Positions 18,095 through 27,588 are shown, numbered from the stretch's first letter. The stretch: DNA of 64,000 nt from Sinorhizobium sp. B11 (GCA_039725955.1 CP091035.1:124001-188000), one strand, 5' to 3'. A program made the numbers and translations. Notes: generated by a model from the sequence alone, not told the origin.

Positions 18095-19290
18095 ACCGCC
18101 CGTCTTCTTTCGGAACGTCTGCCATGACGCGGCCTGGCGTTGCCGCAATGGTGGTCTTGGTTCTTCTCGTCGTTCCGGCTCATGCCCAGGAAGGCGTCCT
18201 GATCACCACCTTGCAGGACGAGATCGCCAGGGCGGCGCAGGGTTGGGAGCAGACGGTCCTGAACGCGGCGCGATCGCTCTTCTGGATCCTCGCCTCGATC
18301 GAGATCGGCCTTGCGGCGATCTGGCTCGCGCTGCAGGCGCCGTCGCTGCAGGAATGGTTCGCAGAGCTCGTGCGGCGCATCATGTTCGTCGGCTTTTTCG
18401 CGCTCCTTCTCGATCAGGGGCCGGCTTTTGCCAGAGCCGTTGTCGACAGTCTCTTCCAGATCGGCGCGTCGGGCGGCGATGCTTCGCCGGCCGATATCTT
18501 TAATGCAGGGCTCGCTGTCGCAGCCAAGATGGCGGAAAAGATCCGCTTTGGCCTCTTCGAGGACAATGTGTGGGCGATGGCGGCCGCCTTCGCGATGATC
18601 GTCGTCGTCATCGCCTTTTCGCTCGTCGCGGCGATTTTCGTGGCGATCATGGCGGAGATGTATATCGGGCTACTGGCCGGCATGATCATGCTCGGGCTCG
18701 GCGGGTCATCCTTCACCAAGGATTTCGCCATCCGTTATCTGGTCTACGCCTTCAGCGTCGGCATGAAGCTGATGGCGCTGGTGATGATCGCCCGCATCGG
18801 ATCGGAGGTGCTGATCGGGCTTGCCGGCAGTCCGGAGATCGGTGAGCAGTTCCAGACGCTGCTTGCCATAGCCGGCATTGCCGTCGTTGTCTTCGTCATC
18901 GCCATCTATGTGCCGAACATCATCCAGGGCGTCATCCAGGGCGTCTCGGTCGGAAGCGGAATGGAGGTGATGCATCACGGCGGCCAGGCTGCCTCCTTCG
19001 GCATGGGCGCCTTATTCCTGGCGATCGGCGGCGCTGTAAAGGGGGCAGAGGCGGCCCGGTCCGCACGGGGCCAAGGCGCATCGATGAGCGAAGCCGCCAT
19101 GCGCGGCCTGACGGAAGGTATAGGCGCTGCCGGGTCTGCCACGGCTTCGGCCATGAAGGACAAGGCAATCGGAGCCCCTGGCTCACATGCAAGTTCCCTG
19201 CTTGGTCTGGCCAATGCCAAACTGGACCAGGCAAGGCCAGGGGCGGGCTGGCCGTCTTCGTCGTCGCCCCGGTCGGGCCAATCGAATTGA
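18091..19290 (+). CDS. trbL: TrbL, VirB6-like polytopic membrane protein
   Basis: A 399-residue inner-membrane channel protein of the type IV transfer system. A signal-like segment (AAMVVLVLLVVPAHA) is followed by a periplasmic stretch and about five or six hydrophobic helices (for example VVVIAFSLVAAIFVAIMAE and AGIAVVVFVIAIYVPNII), then an Ala/Gly/Ser-rich tail. The GTG at 18091 overlaps the trbJ stop; an alternative ATG lies at 18124. The frame is intact. Its direct join to trbJ marks the loss of trbK. Confidence 0.92.
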   Translation: MNRPSSFGTSAMTRPGVAAMVVLVLLVVPAHAQEGVLITTLQDEIARAAQGWEQTVLNAARSLFWILASIEIGLAAIWLALQAPSLQEWFAELVRRIMFVGFFALLLDQGPAFARAVVDSLFQIGASGGDASPADIFNAGLAVAAKMAEKIRFGLFEDNVWAMAAAFAMIVVVIAFSLVAAIFVAIMAEMYIGLLAGMIMLGLGGSSFTKDFAIRYLVYAFSVGMKLMALVMIARIGSEVLIGLAGSPEIGEQFQTLLAIAGIAVVVFVIAIYVPNIIQGVIQGVSVGSGMEVMHHGGQAASFGMGALFLAIGGAVKGAEAARSARGQGASMSEAAMRGLTEGIGAAGSATASAMKDKAIGAPGSHASSLLGLANAKLDQARPGAGWPSSSSPRSGQSN

Positions 19291-19300
19291 GGATTTCGCC

Positions 19301-19961
19301 ATGACGTCAGGCTCTGCGGAAAATCCTTACCTCGCCGCGCGCAACGAGTGGAATGAGCGGTATGGATCATATGTGCGGGCGGCAGCCGCCTGGCGCATCG
19401 TCGCGATGCTTGCGCTTCTTCTTGCAATCGTCGGGGTAGGCTACGCCTTGTTCCTGAGCACGCAGGTCAAGCTTGTTCCCTATATTGTCGAGGTCGACAG
19501 ATTGGGCACACCGGTTTCGGCGGGCTTTCCCGAACATATCGAATATGCCGACCCCCGGGTCGTGCGCGCCACGCTCGGTAGTTTCGTCACCAGCTTTCGT
19601 TCGGTCACACCCGACGCGGTCGTTCAAAAGCAATATATCGACCGGACCTATGCGCTGCTGCGCACCGCCGATCCGTCGACCGAGAAAGTCAATGCCTGGT
19701 TTCGCAGCAATTCCCCTTTCGAGAAGGCGAAGGCTGCCACCGTAGCCGTCGAGGTGAACAATATCGTCGCGCTGTCGAACCAGTCCTACCAGATCGACTG
19801 GACGGAGTTTGAACGCGACCGGCGCGGAAAGGAAACCGGCTCGCGGCGTTTTTCGCGCGATCGCCACGGTCACGATCACTGCCCCCCAGGATGAGGCAAC
19901 GATCAGGCTCAATCCGATCGGGCTTTATCTCAAGGATCTCGACTGGACCGCACAGCTATAG
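19301..19961 (+). pseudogene. trbF: TrbF (VirB8-like), C-terminal frameshift
   Basis: TrbF is the VirB8-type scaffold of the mating channel, with one N-terminal membrane anchor (MLALLLAIVGVGYALF, about 30-45) and a periplasmic NTF2-like domain (QVKLVPYIVEVD, then SYQIDWTEFERDR). From the ATG at 19301 the frame ends early at 19894. The expected C-terminus (IATVTITAP and IGLYLKDLDWTAQL) lies in the next frame and stops at 19961. An extra T in the T-run at 19849-19853 accounts for the shift; removing it restores about 219 residues, the normal size. As read, the last 35 or so residues are replaced. A sequencing error at the homopolymer is possible. Confidence 0.85.
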
Positions 19962-19975
19962 AACGAGGACACGCC

Positions 19976-20803
19976 ATGGGACACGTGACATATCGAGCGG
20001 TCGCCGGTTGCTGCGCGATGCTTGCATCGCTCGCCTCCACAACGATCGCGCCGGCCCAGTCGATGAGCAACAAAGAGACGAAGGCGACGCGCCTGTCTTC
20101 GCAATGGCGCGACGGCTCCGGCCTCTTCACCAGGGGGGCCGACGGAAAGGTCATCTTCCTTTACGGCCAAAGCCAGCCCTTTGTCGTCTGCTCGCCTCTG
20201 CAGGTGTGCGACATCGAGCTCGAGGCTGGAGAAGTGGTGCGCGACGTGCTAGTCGGCGACACGGTCAGATGGAAGGTCGAGCCGGCAACCTCGGGGCCAG
20301 TCGGTGGCCAGGCAATCCATCTGGTTGTCAAACCGGCAGAACCCGGCCTGTCGACATCGATGGTGGTGACGACGTCCAGGCGAACCTATCATGTTCAGCT
20401 GAAGTCCCATTCGAGCCGCTACATGGCCCGCGTCGGATTTTATTATTCGCAGGACGTCACCGAAAAACTCGCCGAGGCAAACGCGCGCCTTGACGTCAGG
20501 GGAACGCCCGGCACGGCAACGCCTGCCGACCAGCTAGACTTTTCCTATTCGGTAAGCGGCAGCGCTGCCTGGAAGCCGACACGCGTCTATTCGGACGGCC
20601 TGAAAACCTACATCCAGTTTCCGCGCTCCGTTGCCGGCGAGGATGCACCCGTCCTCTTCATCGTGTCGGGGGGCAGGAACCGTATCGTCAACTATCGCAT
20701 GACGAGGAACATGATGGTGGTCGACTACAATGTCGATCGCGCCATTCTCGTCTCGGGTGTCGGGTGGCGACGCCAGAAGATCACGATCCGCCGGAGCAGC
20801 TGA
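19976..20803 (+). CDS. trbG: TrbG, VirB9-like outer-membrane complex protein
   Basis: A 275-residue periplasmic/outer-membrane channel component. It has a signal peptide ending near TTIAPAQS, the VirB9/CagX pattern GKVIFLYGQSQPFVVCSPLQ, then WKVEPATSG, HLVVKPAEPGLSTSMVVTT and RTYHVQLKS, and a C-terminal domain ending VGWRRQKITIRR. Full length. It sits between trbF and trbH in the standard order and would form the core complex with TrbI and the TrbH lipoprotein. Confidence 0.95.
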   Translation: MGHVTYRAVAGCCAMLASLASTTIAPAQSMSNKETKATRLSSQWRDGSGLFTRGADGKVIFLYGQSQPFVVCSPLQVCDIELEAGEVVRDVLVGDTVRWKVEPATSGPVGGQAIHLVVKPAEPGLSTSMVVTTSRRTYHVQLKSHSSRYMARVGFYYSQDVTEKLAEANARLDVRGTPGTATPADQLDFSYSVSGSAAWKPTRVYSDGLKTYIQFPRSVAGEDAPVLFIVSGGRNRIVNYRMTRNMMVVDYNVDRAILVSGVGWRRQKITIRRSS

Positions 20804-20804
20804 G

Positions 20805-21227
20805 ATGGGCCGCCATGTTCTTCTCGTGCTTTATTGCGCCTGCCTCTGCGGTTGCCAGACGTCGACCGTGGGAGGCACGGCCGACGCGCCACCTGCATCG
20901 GTGCCGGCCGATGTCGCCGCCTTGATCGCGAGCGACATGGCGAGCCGCCTGAGCGAACAGCTTCCCCGATCGTCCGGCCCGCTGAAGCTCGAAGACGAGA
21001 CGACTGATTTTGCCATTGCGCTCGTAACATCTCTCAAGACATCGGGCTATCAGATCGCAAGCAGCACGCAGCCACAGGCAATCGCGCTTGCCTATCGTCT
21101 TGATCGATCGGGATCAGAGCTTCTCGCAAGTCTTTCAACGCCGCGGCTGCGGCTTGCCCGGCTCTATGTCGTCTCAGGGTCTCAGGCCATGCCGGCAAGC
21201 CCGCTCTCCGTCATAATGCTGCAATAG
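20805..21227 (+). CDS. trbH: TrbH, small transfer lipoprotein
   Basis: A 140-residue protein starting MGRHVLLVLYCACLCGCQTS, a lipoprotein signal peptide with a lipobox around LCGC, so it is expected to be an outer-membrane lipoprotein of the mating channel (VirB7-like role). The start codon follows the trbG stop immediately. The mature part is small and soluble, with the segment ETTDFAIALVTSLKTSGYQI. Position and lipobox make the assignment firm. Confidence 0.9.
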   Translation: MGRHVLLVLYCACLCGCQTSTVGGTADAPPASVPADVAALIASDMASRLSEQLPRSSGPLKLEDETTDFAIALVTSLKTSGYQIASSTQPQAIALAYRLDRSGSELLASLSTPRLRLARLYVVSGSQAMPASPLSVIMLQ

Positions 21228-21237
21228 GAGGCCTTGC

Positions 21238-22548
21238 ATGGCCCAGTCGCTGCAACTTGGAAGCCCGCACAGCGAGCAGGCGCAGACCATGCGTCGTCTC
21301 AACAGGTTGCCGATCCTGATCGCGATCGGCCTGCTGGTCCTGTTTTCTGCGGTGATCATTTTCGGTCTCTCCGGGCGCGGATTTCTCTTCAGGCAATCCG
21401 AGCCGGTCACGGGCGCCGGTCCTCCGGCATCGACCTATGGCGACCAGCTGAAGCGTGGCATTGAGGACGGCATCATCGGTGAGGCTCAGCCAGTCGGTCC
21501 GTTCGAGCCGAAGGCCTCCCCCGACCCGAAACCGGCGCGCGAAACCTTGTCCAGCCGGCCTCCCGAGCAGCCAAGCCTTGCCCACCCTGCGCAGGCGCTG
21601 CCGGAGGTCGATTTCGAAACCCGGCTCGCCAGAGAAGAGCGCGAACGGTATCTGCGTGAACTGCAGCGCCGCAGGATGGCGCGCCTGCAAGCTGCCGACG
21701 CCGCATTGGATTCGCCACTTCAGGTCGACATCAGTCAGGCCAAGGCCCGTGACGCGCCAGCCGATATTTCTGTCCCGCCAGGCGAAGGCGCGAAGACAGG
21801 GCCGCTCGATCTTTATCAGGCCGCGCTGCATGCCGGGTCCCTCGGACAGAACGTCGACCCGAACGGGCAGGTCTTGAAGGAGGATTTCTTCAACAAGGAC
21901 ATTAAGGAGCTCGGCTATCTGCCGAACAGGGTCGTACCGCAGATATCGCAATTCGAACTCAAACGCGGTTCGGTCATACCGGCAACCTTGATCTCGGGCA
22001 TCAATTCCGACCTTCCCGGACGCATCAGCGCTCAGGTCAGCCAGAACGTCTACGACAGTAAGACCGGCTACCGGCTCTTGATCCCCCAAGGGGCCAAGCT
22101 TTTCGGGCGTTATGATTCGAAGGTCGCCTTTGGCCAGGCACGCGTGCTAGTCGTCTGGACCGATCTGATCTTTCCAAACGGCCAGACGCTGCAGATTGGC
22201 GGGATGGCCGGTTCGGATCCGGAGGGCTATGGCGGCTTTCGCGACCGCGTCAACAATCACACCATCCGCACGTTCACCGCGGCAGCTCTCATCGCTCTTA
22301 TCGGCACCGGCATCGATGCCGCCATGCCGGAAAGCTCGACCAGAGCGACCCAGGACACAGCCTCGGACGCGGCAAGGCGTAATTTTGCCGAAAGCTTCGG
22401 ACGCGTGGCGGAGCGGACGATCGACAGGAACCTCAACGTGCAGCCAACCCTCGAAATTCGCCCCGGCTACAGGTTCAATGTCCTGGTCGACCAGGACATC
22501 ATCTTCCCCGGAGCCTATGTCGAGCGCGACGGAGGGGTGAGCAGATGA
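21238..22548 (+). CDS. trbI: TrbI, VirB10-like channel protein
   Basis: A 436-residue inner-to-outer membrane bridge. It has a short cytoplasmic N-terminus, one membrane helix (PILIAIGLLVLFSAVIIFGL, about 25-44), a proline-rich linker, and the C-terminal VirB10 domain with KRGSVIPATLISGINSDLPG, YRLLIPQGAKLFGRYDS, and the closing RPGYRFNVLVDQDIIFPG. Full length and intact. It is the last gene of the traI-trb operon. Downstream 270 bases hold no gene I recognise before the convergent luxR-type gene. Confidence 0.96.
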   Translation: MAQSLQLGSPHSEQAQTMRRLNRLPILIAIGLLVLFSAVIIFGLSGRGFLFRQSEPVTGAGPPASTYGDQLKRGIEDGIIGEAQPVGPFEPKASPDPKPARETLSSRPPEQPSLAHPAQALPEVDFETRLAREERERYLRELQRRRMARLQAADAALDSPLQVDISQAKARDAPADISVPPGEGAKTGPLDLYQAALHAGSLGQNVDPNGQVLKEDFFNKDIKELGYLPNRVVPQISQFELKRGSVIPATLISGINSDLPGRISAQVSQNVYDSKTGYRLLIPQGAKLFGRYDSKVAFGQARVLVVWTDLIFPNGQTLQIGGMAGSDPEGYGGFRDRVNNHTIRTFTAAALIALIGTGIDAAMPESSTRATQDTASDAARRNFAESFGRVAERTIDRNLNVQPTLEIRPGYRFNVLVDQDIIFPGAYVERDGGVSR

Positions 22549-22818
22549 CACGATGTCCAGCTCTGACCTCTAGTTCGTCTTCGAGATGAATAGCGTCCAG
22601 CCAAACCTCATAAACGAAAAGCACTGCGAGGCGATCGCAAACGGCTGGCGGCTTTCTACTCAGACCAACGCGAGAAGGTCGCTGATATCGGCTTCTGCCG
22701 ACTGGCCGAATGATAAGGTGTCTGCCAGGCGTTCGCCGGGGAACGCAACATTCAGCTGAGGTTTCGGCGCGATACCCTTGGCCGGCCTCACGCTGCCTTG
22801 AAGACCGCGGCCAATGGT

Positions 22819-23517
22819 TCAGATCAATCCATGGCGCGCCGCCAGATAGACTGCGTTCACCGTATTGTTGGCACGCAGCTTCCGCCTCGCCTTGGCGAGG
22901 TAATAGCGAACGGTATGGTGGTTGATGCCCAGGATGTCAGCCGTCACCGGTATGGTTTTACCGAGTGCGGCCCAGTTGAGGCATTCCTTCTCCCGTCCCG
23001 ACAACTGGACCCGTGGCCTGGCCATGACGCTTCGGCCCTTCAATTTGGCATGGACGAGTGTCGTGGCCGTAATCGCCTGTATGTCGTCGATCATTCCCTC
23101 CCCTTTGAACGCGGGCAGGTGCGAGGCGAGCGTCAGAATGGCGGTTCGACCGAAGCCGATGCGTATCGGGATGGAAAGGCCGGAGACGATCCCGTACCGA
23201 CTGGCATGTGTATAAAATTCGCGCTCTTCCGTCGGGGGCTCGGGGCGCAGGGGCGGGGCTGACCAGTAGAAGGGCTTCAGGGCGCGCCTGGCTGCCGTGA
23301 CGACCGGATCAATCCGCTGGTAGTCGTTGGCGAGATAGATCTCCTGCCATTCCTGCGGATAGTTGGAAAAGGCTTCCGTATCGCCGTAGCGCAGGTTGAC
23401 ATAGGCGAACTTCTCGAAGCCGCATTGCTGGGTAAATGTCAACAAGGCCAGCCGTATTGATTGTTCATCGGACGAAAGGCTCAAGACATCAATCAGATGA
23501 TCCAGTCTCTTCTTCAA
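22819..23517 (-). CDS. LuxR-family quorum-sensing regulator (BisR/TraR-like)
   Basis: A transcription factor with an N-terminal autoinducer-binding domain and a C-terminal GerE helix-turn-helix. The ligand pocket residues are visible in SNYPQEWQEIYLANDYQRIDPV (split here: W and Y in EWQEIY, D in RIDPV) and in KPFYWS. The DNA-binding part reads LSGREKECLNWAALGKT, then NHHTVRYYLAKARRKL and a terminal GLI. Start choice is uncertain: a TTG at 23517 after GGGAG fits the length of TraR-type proteins (232 residues), while the frame is open to 23628. It is convergent with trbI, where traR-type genes sit in related plasmids. No traM antiactivator is seen beside it. Confidence 0.85.
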   Translation of the reverse strand: MKKRLDHLIDVLSLSSDEQSIRLALLTFTQQCGFEKFAYVNLRYGDTEAFSNYPQEWQEIYLANDYQRIDPVVTAARRALKPFYWSAPPLRPEPPTEEREFYTHASRYGIVSGLSIPIRIGFGRTAILTLASHLPAFKGEGMIDDIQAITATTLVHAKLKGRSVMARPRVQLSGREKECLNWAALGKTIPVTADILGINHHTVRYYLAKARRKLRANNTVNAVYLAARHGLI

Positions 23518-23642
23518 GACACATCGCTCCCTTAAACGGCCGCGACGTTCAAGCGAGGTCGGCGACCGAAGCTGAAATCCCAACAGACATATCCATGCGG
23601 CCCCGAAGTAAACACCTATGAGAAGCAAATTGGAACCCTTAC

Positions 23643-24335
23643 TTATTCAGGGTTGATTGGCGAAACGAGGACATAGCCGCCAAGACGCACGGTCTGGATC
23701 AGGTCGCCCCCGTCGCCGGCCTCCGCGAGCTTGCGGCGAAGCCGGCAGACGTGGACATCGACGCTGCGTTCGAGCGGCCTGCCAAGACCGATATGGGTTG
23801 CCTCCAGCAGCACCCGGCGAGAGAGTACAGTCCCGGGGCTCCGGCAGAAGGCGACCAGGAGATCGAATTCGGCAGCGAGCAGGCTAACCCTCGATCCGTC
23901 GGGTGCCGTGACGGCGCGGCGATGGGTATCAACGCGCCAGCCTTCGAAGGTCAGCACGCGCAGTCTTTGCCGCTCGCCGCGCTCCAGTTTGCGCAAGAAG
24001 GCGCGAACCTCGGCCATCAGCTGGTGAGGATTGGCACTGCTTGGCAGGCAATGGTCTGCACCGGTATCGCGCCCGGCGAGCTGCCGATCATCTGGGGCAA
24101 GGAGGATAATCGGCATCGCGCTCGATTTGCGGATGTCTCGATAGAGCTCGACGCTCAGATCGCCAGTCGCAGTGGCGAGGATAAGAAAGCCGTGATCGGT
24201 GCTGACCTGATGCGCGGCAAGAGCGGTTTGCACCACCCTGCTTTGAAGGTTTGCAACCTCCAGCGCATCGACGATCGGCTTGGCGAGCGTGGCGTCATCG
24301 GTAATGACCAGAATGGCTGGTTCATGTGTTTCCAT
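23643..24335 (-). CDS. OmpR-type response regulator with degenerate receiver
   Basis: A regulator of about 230 residues with a C-terminal winged-helix domain (VSLLAAEFDLLVAFCRSPG, then RSVDVHVCRLRRKL and QTVRLGGYVLV) that is well conserved. The N-terminal receiver is degenerate: where beta-3 should end in the phosphoacceptor Asp the sequence is HGFLILATATGD, and the usual acidic pair survives only as TDDA. It may therefore work without phosphorylation. The start is uncertain between an ATG at 24335 and a GTG at 24353. It is divergent from another OmpR-type gene at 24510, and the two may control each other or the amidohydrolase behind the second. Confidence 0.85.
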   Translation of the reverse strand: METHEPAILVITDDATLAKPIVDALEVANLQSRVVQTALAAHQVSTDHGFLILATATGDLSVELYRDIRKSSAMPIILLAPDDRQLAGRDTGADHCLPSSANPHQLMAEVRAFLRKLERGERQRLRVLTFEGWRVDTHRRAVTAPDGSRVSLLAAEFDLLVAFCRSPGTVLSRRVLLEATHIGLGRPLERSVDVHVCRLRRKLAEAGDGGDLIQTVRLGGYVLVSPINPE

Positions 24336-24509
24336 CGTTGGAGAAAAACACACAGGACCACCGCTTCAAGTCACAGATCTGGGAGGATGTTCCTCCCGGT
24401 GCGGGAAGGGGAGCCCGCACCCATCAGGAAACGAAATTTAATATCATTGCCTTTGCAGTCCCACGCTCTCCGTGCCATCCTGCAGCCATGAGTTGTCGAA
24501 CTCGAGAGC

Positions 24510-25247
24510 ATGTCGATTTCTCGTGGTTGCGTCGTGAAACCCACTGTGGTCATAAGTTCGCTTGATGCCGACTACTCGCTGTCGCTTCGACATATTCTGG
24601 CGGCAGAAGGCTTTGCCACCGACCTTGCCATGAGCCCCGCGGAAACGTCTGCGGCGATAAGGGACAGGATGCCCGTCGGGCTCATCGTCGATGGCAGGAG
24701 CGCGTTTGCAATCGACTTGTGCAGAGCGCTGAAGGAGGATGCGGCGACAGACCATGTCCGTATTGTCACGCTTGTTCCGGTCGAGGCCGAACACCGCTTT
24801 GAAGCCTTCTTGAAAGCGGGCGTCGACGAGGCCTTCATGCGACCGGTAGCGCCCGATCGCTATCTGCGTGCGCTAAACCGTCTTCTCGGCACCGAGGCGC
24901 GCCTGATGCCGCAGCAGGAGCGACCGGAGGTGCTTCACCATGATGGATTGAGCATCGATGCCCGCGCCCATCGCATCATCCATGACGCGCGTGACGTCCA
25001 TGTGGGTCCCATCGAATTTGCCCTCTTGCACCGGATGATGAGCGAGCCGGGCCGCGTCTTCCGCCGTGAAGAGCTTGCTCGCCTTGCCTGGCCGCATGGG
25101 GTCTTCGTCGATCCGAAAACAGTCAATGTCCATATCGCCAGACTGCGCAAGGCGCTGGGCCCGGTCATGAAGACGGACATCGTCCGGACGGTTCGCGGCA
25201 TTGGCTATGGCCTTGAAGCGGCAAGCATTAGAGAAGGGCTAGACTGA
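24510..25247 (+). CDS. OmpR/PhoB-type response regulator
   Basis: A regulator of 245 residues. The receiver keeps an Asp at the right place (VGLIVDGRS) but the conserved Lys before the last loop is Arg (FMRPVAP), and the early acidic pair is only SLDADY, so phosphorylation is uncertain. The winged helix is clear: VGPIEFALLHRMMSEPGRVF, DPKTVNVHIARLRKAL and VRTVRGIGYGL. Its stop overlaps the start of the amidohydrolase by one base (TGATG), so the two are translationally coupled. It is divergent from the degenerate regulator at 23643-24335. Confidence 0.87.
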   Translation: MSISRGCVVKPTVVISSLDADYSLSLRHILAAEGFATDLAMSPAETSAAIRDRMPVGLIVDGRSAFAIDLCRALKEDAATDHVRIVTLVPVEAEHRFEAFLKAGVDEAFMRPVAPDRYLRALNRLLGTEARLMPQQERPEVLHHDGLSIDARAHRIIHDARDVHVGPIEFALLHRMMSEPGRVFRREELARLAWPHGVFVDPKTVNVHIARLRKALGPVMKTDIVRTVRGIGYGLEAASIREGLD

Positions 25248-26680
25248 TGAGCAATATCCGTCCGATCGCCATCATCAATGCAGCGCGCGTCATCAACGGT
25301 GATGGTGTCACCTCGCTCGAACGGGCAAGCGTGCTTCTTGCCGAGGGCCGTATCGAGGCTGTCGTCCAGACGGAGAGGCCGTCGCTGTCAGAAGACTACG
25401 CGCTGATCGATGCTGCAGGATGTACGGTTCTACCAGGCGTTATCAATGCCCACGCCCATGGCTGCGTCTGTGGCCCGACGATGCCGAGCGGATCGGCCTC
25501 CTTCGACCGTCAGCAAATCGACTATCAGAAAAACCGCCATCTTCTATCCGGGACGACGACCCTTCTCAACGTTTGCGGGCTCGCCCTTGCCGAGGACGTC
25601 GATGACATCGCGCAACATCCCCATCCGCTCGACGTCCATATCAGCACGGCCCATACGCCGGCGAGCCTTGCGGCGGCGCAGGCGGCCGATGGAAGCGGGC
25701 TTTCACCCCGTCACCTGGCCGCAAGGGTCGACCATCTGCTTGAGGGTGGTGCCAAGGCGCTCGGTGAAGCGGGCGGCGGCCAGACACTCGGCGGCGGCGC
25801 CCAGGACTACCGGTTCCTGCCGGAGGCGATCGAGAAAGCCAGTGGTCTCGTCGTCCATCCCAATCTTGCGCGAAAGCTCAAGGAGGCTGCACTCGGACGC
25901 TGGCTCGATCCAAACGCCAATCCCGACGGCGTGACACTGTCGTCGCTGTTGAAGGAGAACGGGCTTGAAGGGCATTTTACGATCGAGAGCATAACAAGCC
26001 TCGTGCGCAAGACCGTGATGACGCCCGTTGCGCTTGCTCGTCAGGGTCTTGGCGAAATCGCGGCGGAAGCTGCGCGCACCGGCATGCCGGCGATCTTTCA
26101 CAATGCGGTGCCGACGGCAGCCCAGCTCATCGAACTTGCCGGAAGGTTTCCAACGGCAAGAATGGTCGCCGGCCACAGCAATCATCCGTCGTTCACGCGT
26201 GTCGAAGCGGTGGAAACGGCTGCCGCGCTTCGCGCCCTCGGAGTGGGCATCGACGTCTCGACACTCGACTGCATCTCGACCCGCTGGCGCAACGGCCCCG
26301 ACAATCTTGACTGCCTCGTCGATGCAGGGCTCGTCGATACGATTTCGACCGACTTCGGCGGCGGCGATTGGGATACGATCCTGGAGGCGATCCACCGGAT
26401 GATTTGCCGCAAGCTCCTGACGCCGGCCGACGCTATCGCCAAGGCGACGGGGAACGTCGCAATGATCTTTCCCGAGCTCGCCGGCGACCGTGGCCTGATC
26501 GCAAGCGGCAAGCGCGCCGATATCGTTATCAGCCAGTCCCACAATCTCGCCCGCGTCCGTCACGTCATTTGCCGGGGCAGGATCGTTGTCAAGAACGGCA
26601 GTATCGTTGTCGCCTCCATGCCAGAGACCGATCCAGAGACGGATCGCACGAGCCCGGACTTGCTCCCAGGCCCGCGATGA
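25247..26680 (+). CDS. Amidohydrolase-superfamily enzyme
   Basis: A 477-residue metal-dependent hydrolase of the amidohydrolase superfamily (imidazolonepropionase/enamidase-like). Seen: an N-terminal beta-sandwich part ending AAGCTVLPGVINAHAHG with the HxH metal pair, later HNAV and MVAGHSNHPSF supplying His ligands, DTISTDFGGGDWD with the catalytic Asp, and the closing GLIASGKRADIVI. The substrate cannot be told from sequence; a cyclic amide or enamide is a fair guess. It is coupled to the upstream response regulator. A small group of catabolic genes lies just downstream on the other strand. Confidence 0.8.
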   Translation: MSNIRPIAIINAARVINGDGVTSLERASVLLAEGRIEAVVQTERPSLSEDYALIDAAGCTVLPGVINAHAHGCVCGPTMPSGSASFDRQQIDYQKNRHLLSGTTTLLNVCGLALAEDVDDIAQHPHPLDVHISTAHTPASLAAAQAADGSGLSPRHLAARVDHLLEGGAKALGEAGGGQTLGGGAQDYRFLPEAIEKASGLVVHPNLARKLKEAALGRWLDPNANPDGVTLSSLLKENGLEGHFTIESITSLVRKTVMTPVALARQGLGEIAAEAARTGMPAIFHNAVPTAAQLIELAGRFPTARMVAGHSNHPSFTRVEAVETAAALRALGVGIDVSTLDCISTRWRNGPDNLDCLVDAGLVDTISTDFGGGDWDTILEAIHRMICRKLLTPADAIAKATGNVAMIFPELAGDRGLIASGKRADIVISQSHNLARVRHVICRGRIVVKNGSIVVASMPETDPETDRTSPDLLPGPR

Positions 26681-26795
26681 CGAGCGGCGCTCGGCTCTTC
26701 CGGCACATGCAATTTCCAGATCGCCTCGCGCATGCCTTCCCGTGCAGATCTTTTTCTTGAAAAAAAAGGGACGCAGGCCGGAGGTTCAACTCATC

Positions 26796-26821
26796 AAAGA
26801 AAAAAGCCCGCCGAAGCGGGC
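26796..26821 (-). terminator. Rho-independent terminator (minus strand)
   Basis: GCCCGC (26806-26811) and GCGGGC (26816-26821) form a perfect 6-bp GC stem with a four-base loop; read on the minus strand it is followed by six T (A at 26800-26805). It would end transcripts coming from the gene at 27095-27427. On the plus strand no T-run follows. Confidence 0.7.
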
Positions 26822-27094
26822 AATTTAAGGGGTGCAACGGGAACTGGATCGCCCGATTTCTGCGGGGCCGCAGGATTGAACTGTCGCGCGATCCAGCCCT
26901 CCAACCAGGATGCGGAAGAAATGTTCCCGGCTATTTACCGCCGTTTTTCGACGCCGGCGTTCGGTCGAGATTGGTCGAAAGACCGGGCTAGGAAGGATGC
27001 CGGACGACACATGCAAGAAAGATGCGCCTTGTCGCCGACCAGCAAACGAACCGCAGTGGCAGGCCAGGCGTGGCTCTCGTACTGAGGTTGGTGT

Positions 27095-27427
27095 CTATCG
27101 GCGATCCGTGCTGGCAAATTGAGTCGAGAGCACATCACTCGCTTGCGACTGAGCCTGGGAATGCACGTCCTTCAACCTGTCGTAATGTTCCTCGGCCATG
27201 CGTGAAGCCGCTCGCGCTGTCTTCGCCCATCCCTGCTGCGGCATGACCCTCCGTCTCACAAAGGAGGCAAAACCGCCGTTCCAGCGCCATAAGCCGGTTT
27301 TGGTCGCAGTGGTCGTGTCCAACCTGACGCGGCCCACAATTTCCTTTCCGTCATAGCCGACGAAATCCGGCTTGCCTTCGCCCGGCCAGGTTTCGCGCCA
27401 CGCGTATCGGGGTTGGTCGTTGGTCAT
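27095..27427 (-). CDS. Small conserved hypothetical protein
   Basis: A 110-residue soluble protein beginning MTNDQPRYAWRETWPGEG, with a compact segment containing GYDGKEIVGRVRLDTTT, then WRWNGGF and a charged helical tail. The aromatic start and the pattern look like a small protein found repeatedly in rhizobial genomes, often on plasmids, but I know no function for it. AAGGG lies just upstream of the ATG and a good terminator lies downstream at 26796-26821, both supporting a real gene. Confidence 0.65.
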   Translation of the reverse strand: MTNDQPRYAWRETWPGEGKPDFVGYDGKEIVGRVRLDTTTATKTGLWRWNGGFASFVRRRVMPQQGWAKTARAASRMAEEHYDRLKDVHSQAQSQASDVLSTQFASTDRR

Positions 27428-27588
27428 TGGCCCTTAGATGCGATGAAGCGTAGGACAAGGAAGAACCGCACGAGCCCGCTCACCTTGCACGGCGTTCTCA
27501 TTATGTTCTCGCAACGACCAGCGTCAAGTGCGGAAAGAATCGCCGATTGCAACGTATCGCCCGCTGATGGCCAGGATGACGCTTGTCC

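Noticed and set aside
22549..22818. Search for traM after trbI
   Set aside because: The 270 bases contain no TraM-like sequence in any frame and no strong hairpin.
26732..27138. Short open frames on both strands between the amidohydrolase and the gene at 27095
   Set aside because: They lack family patterns; the region contains a terminator and low-complexity A-runs.
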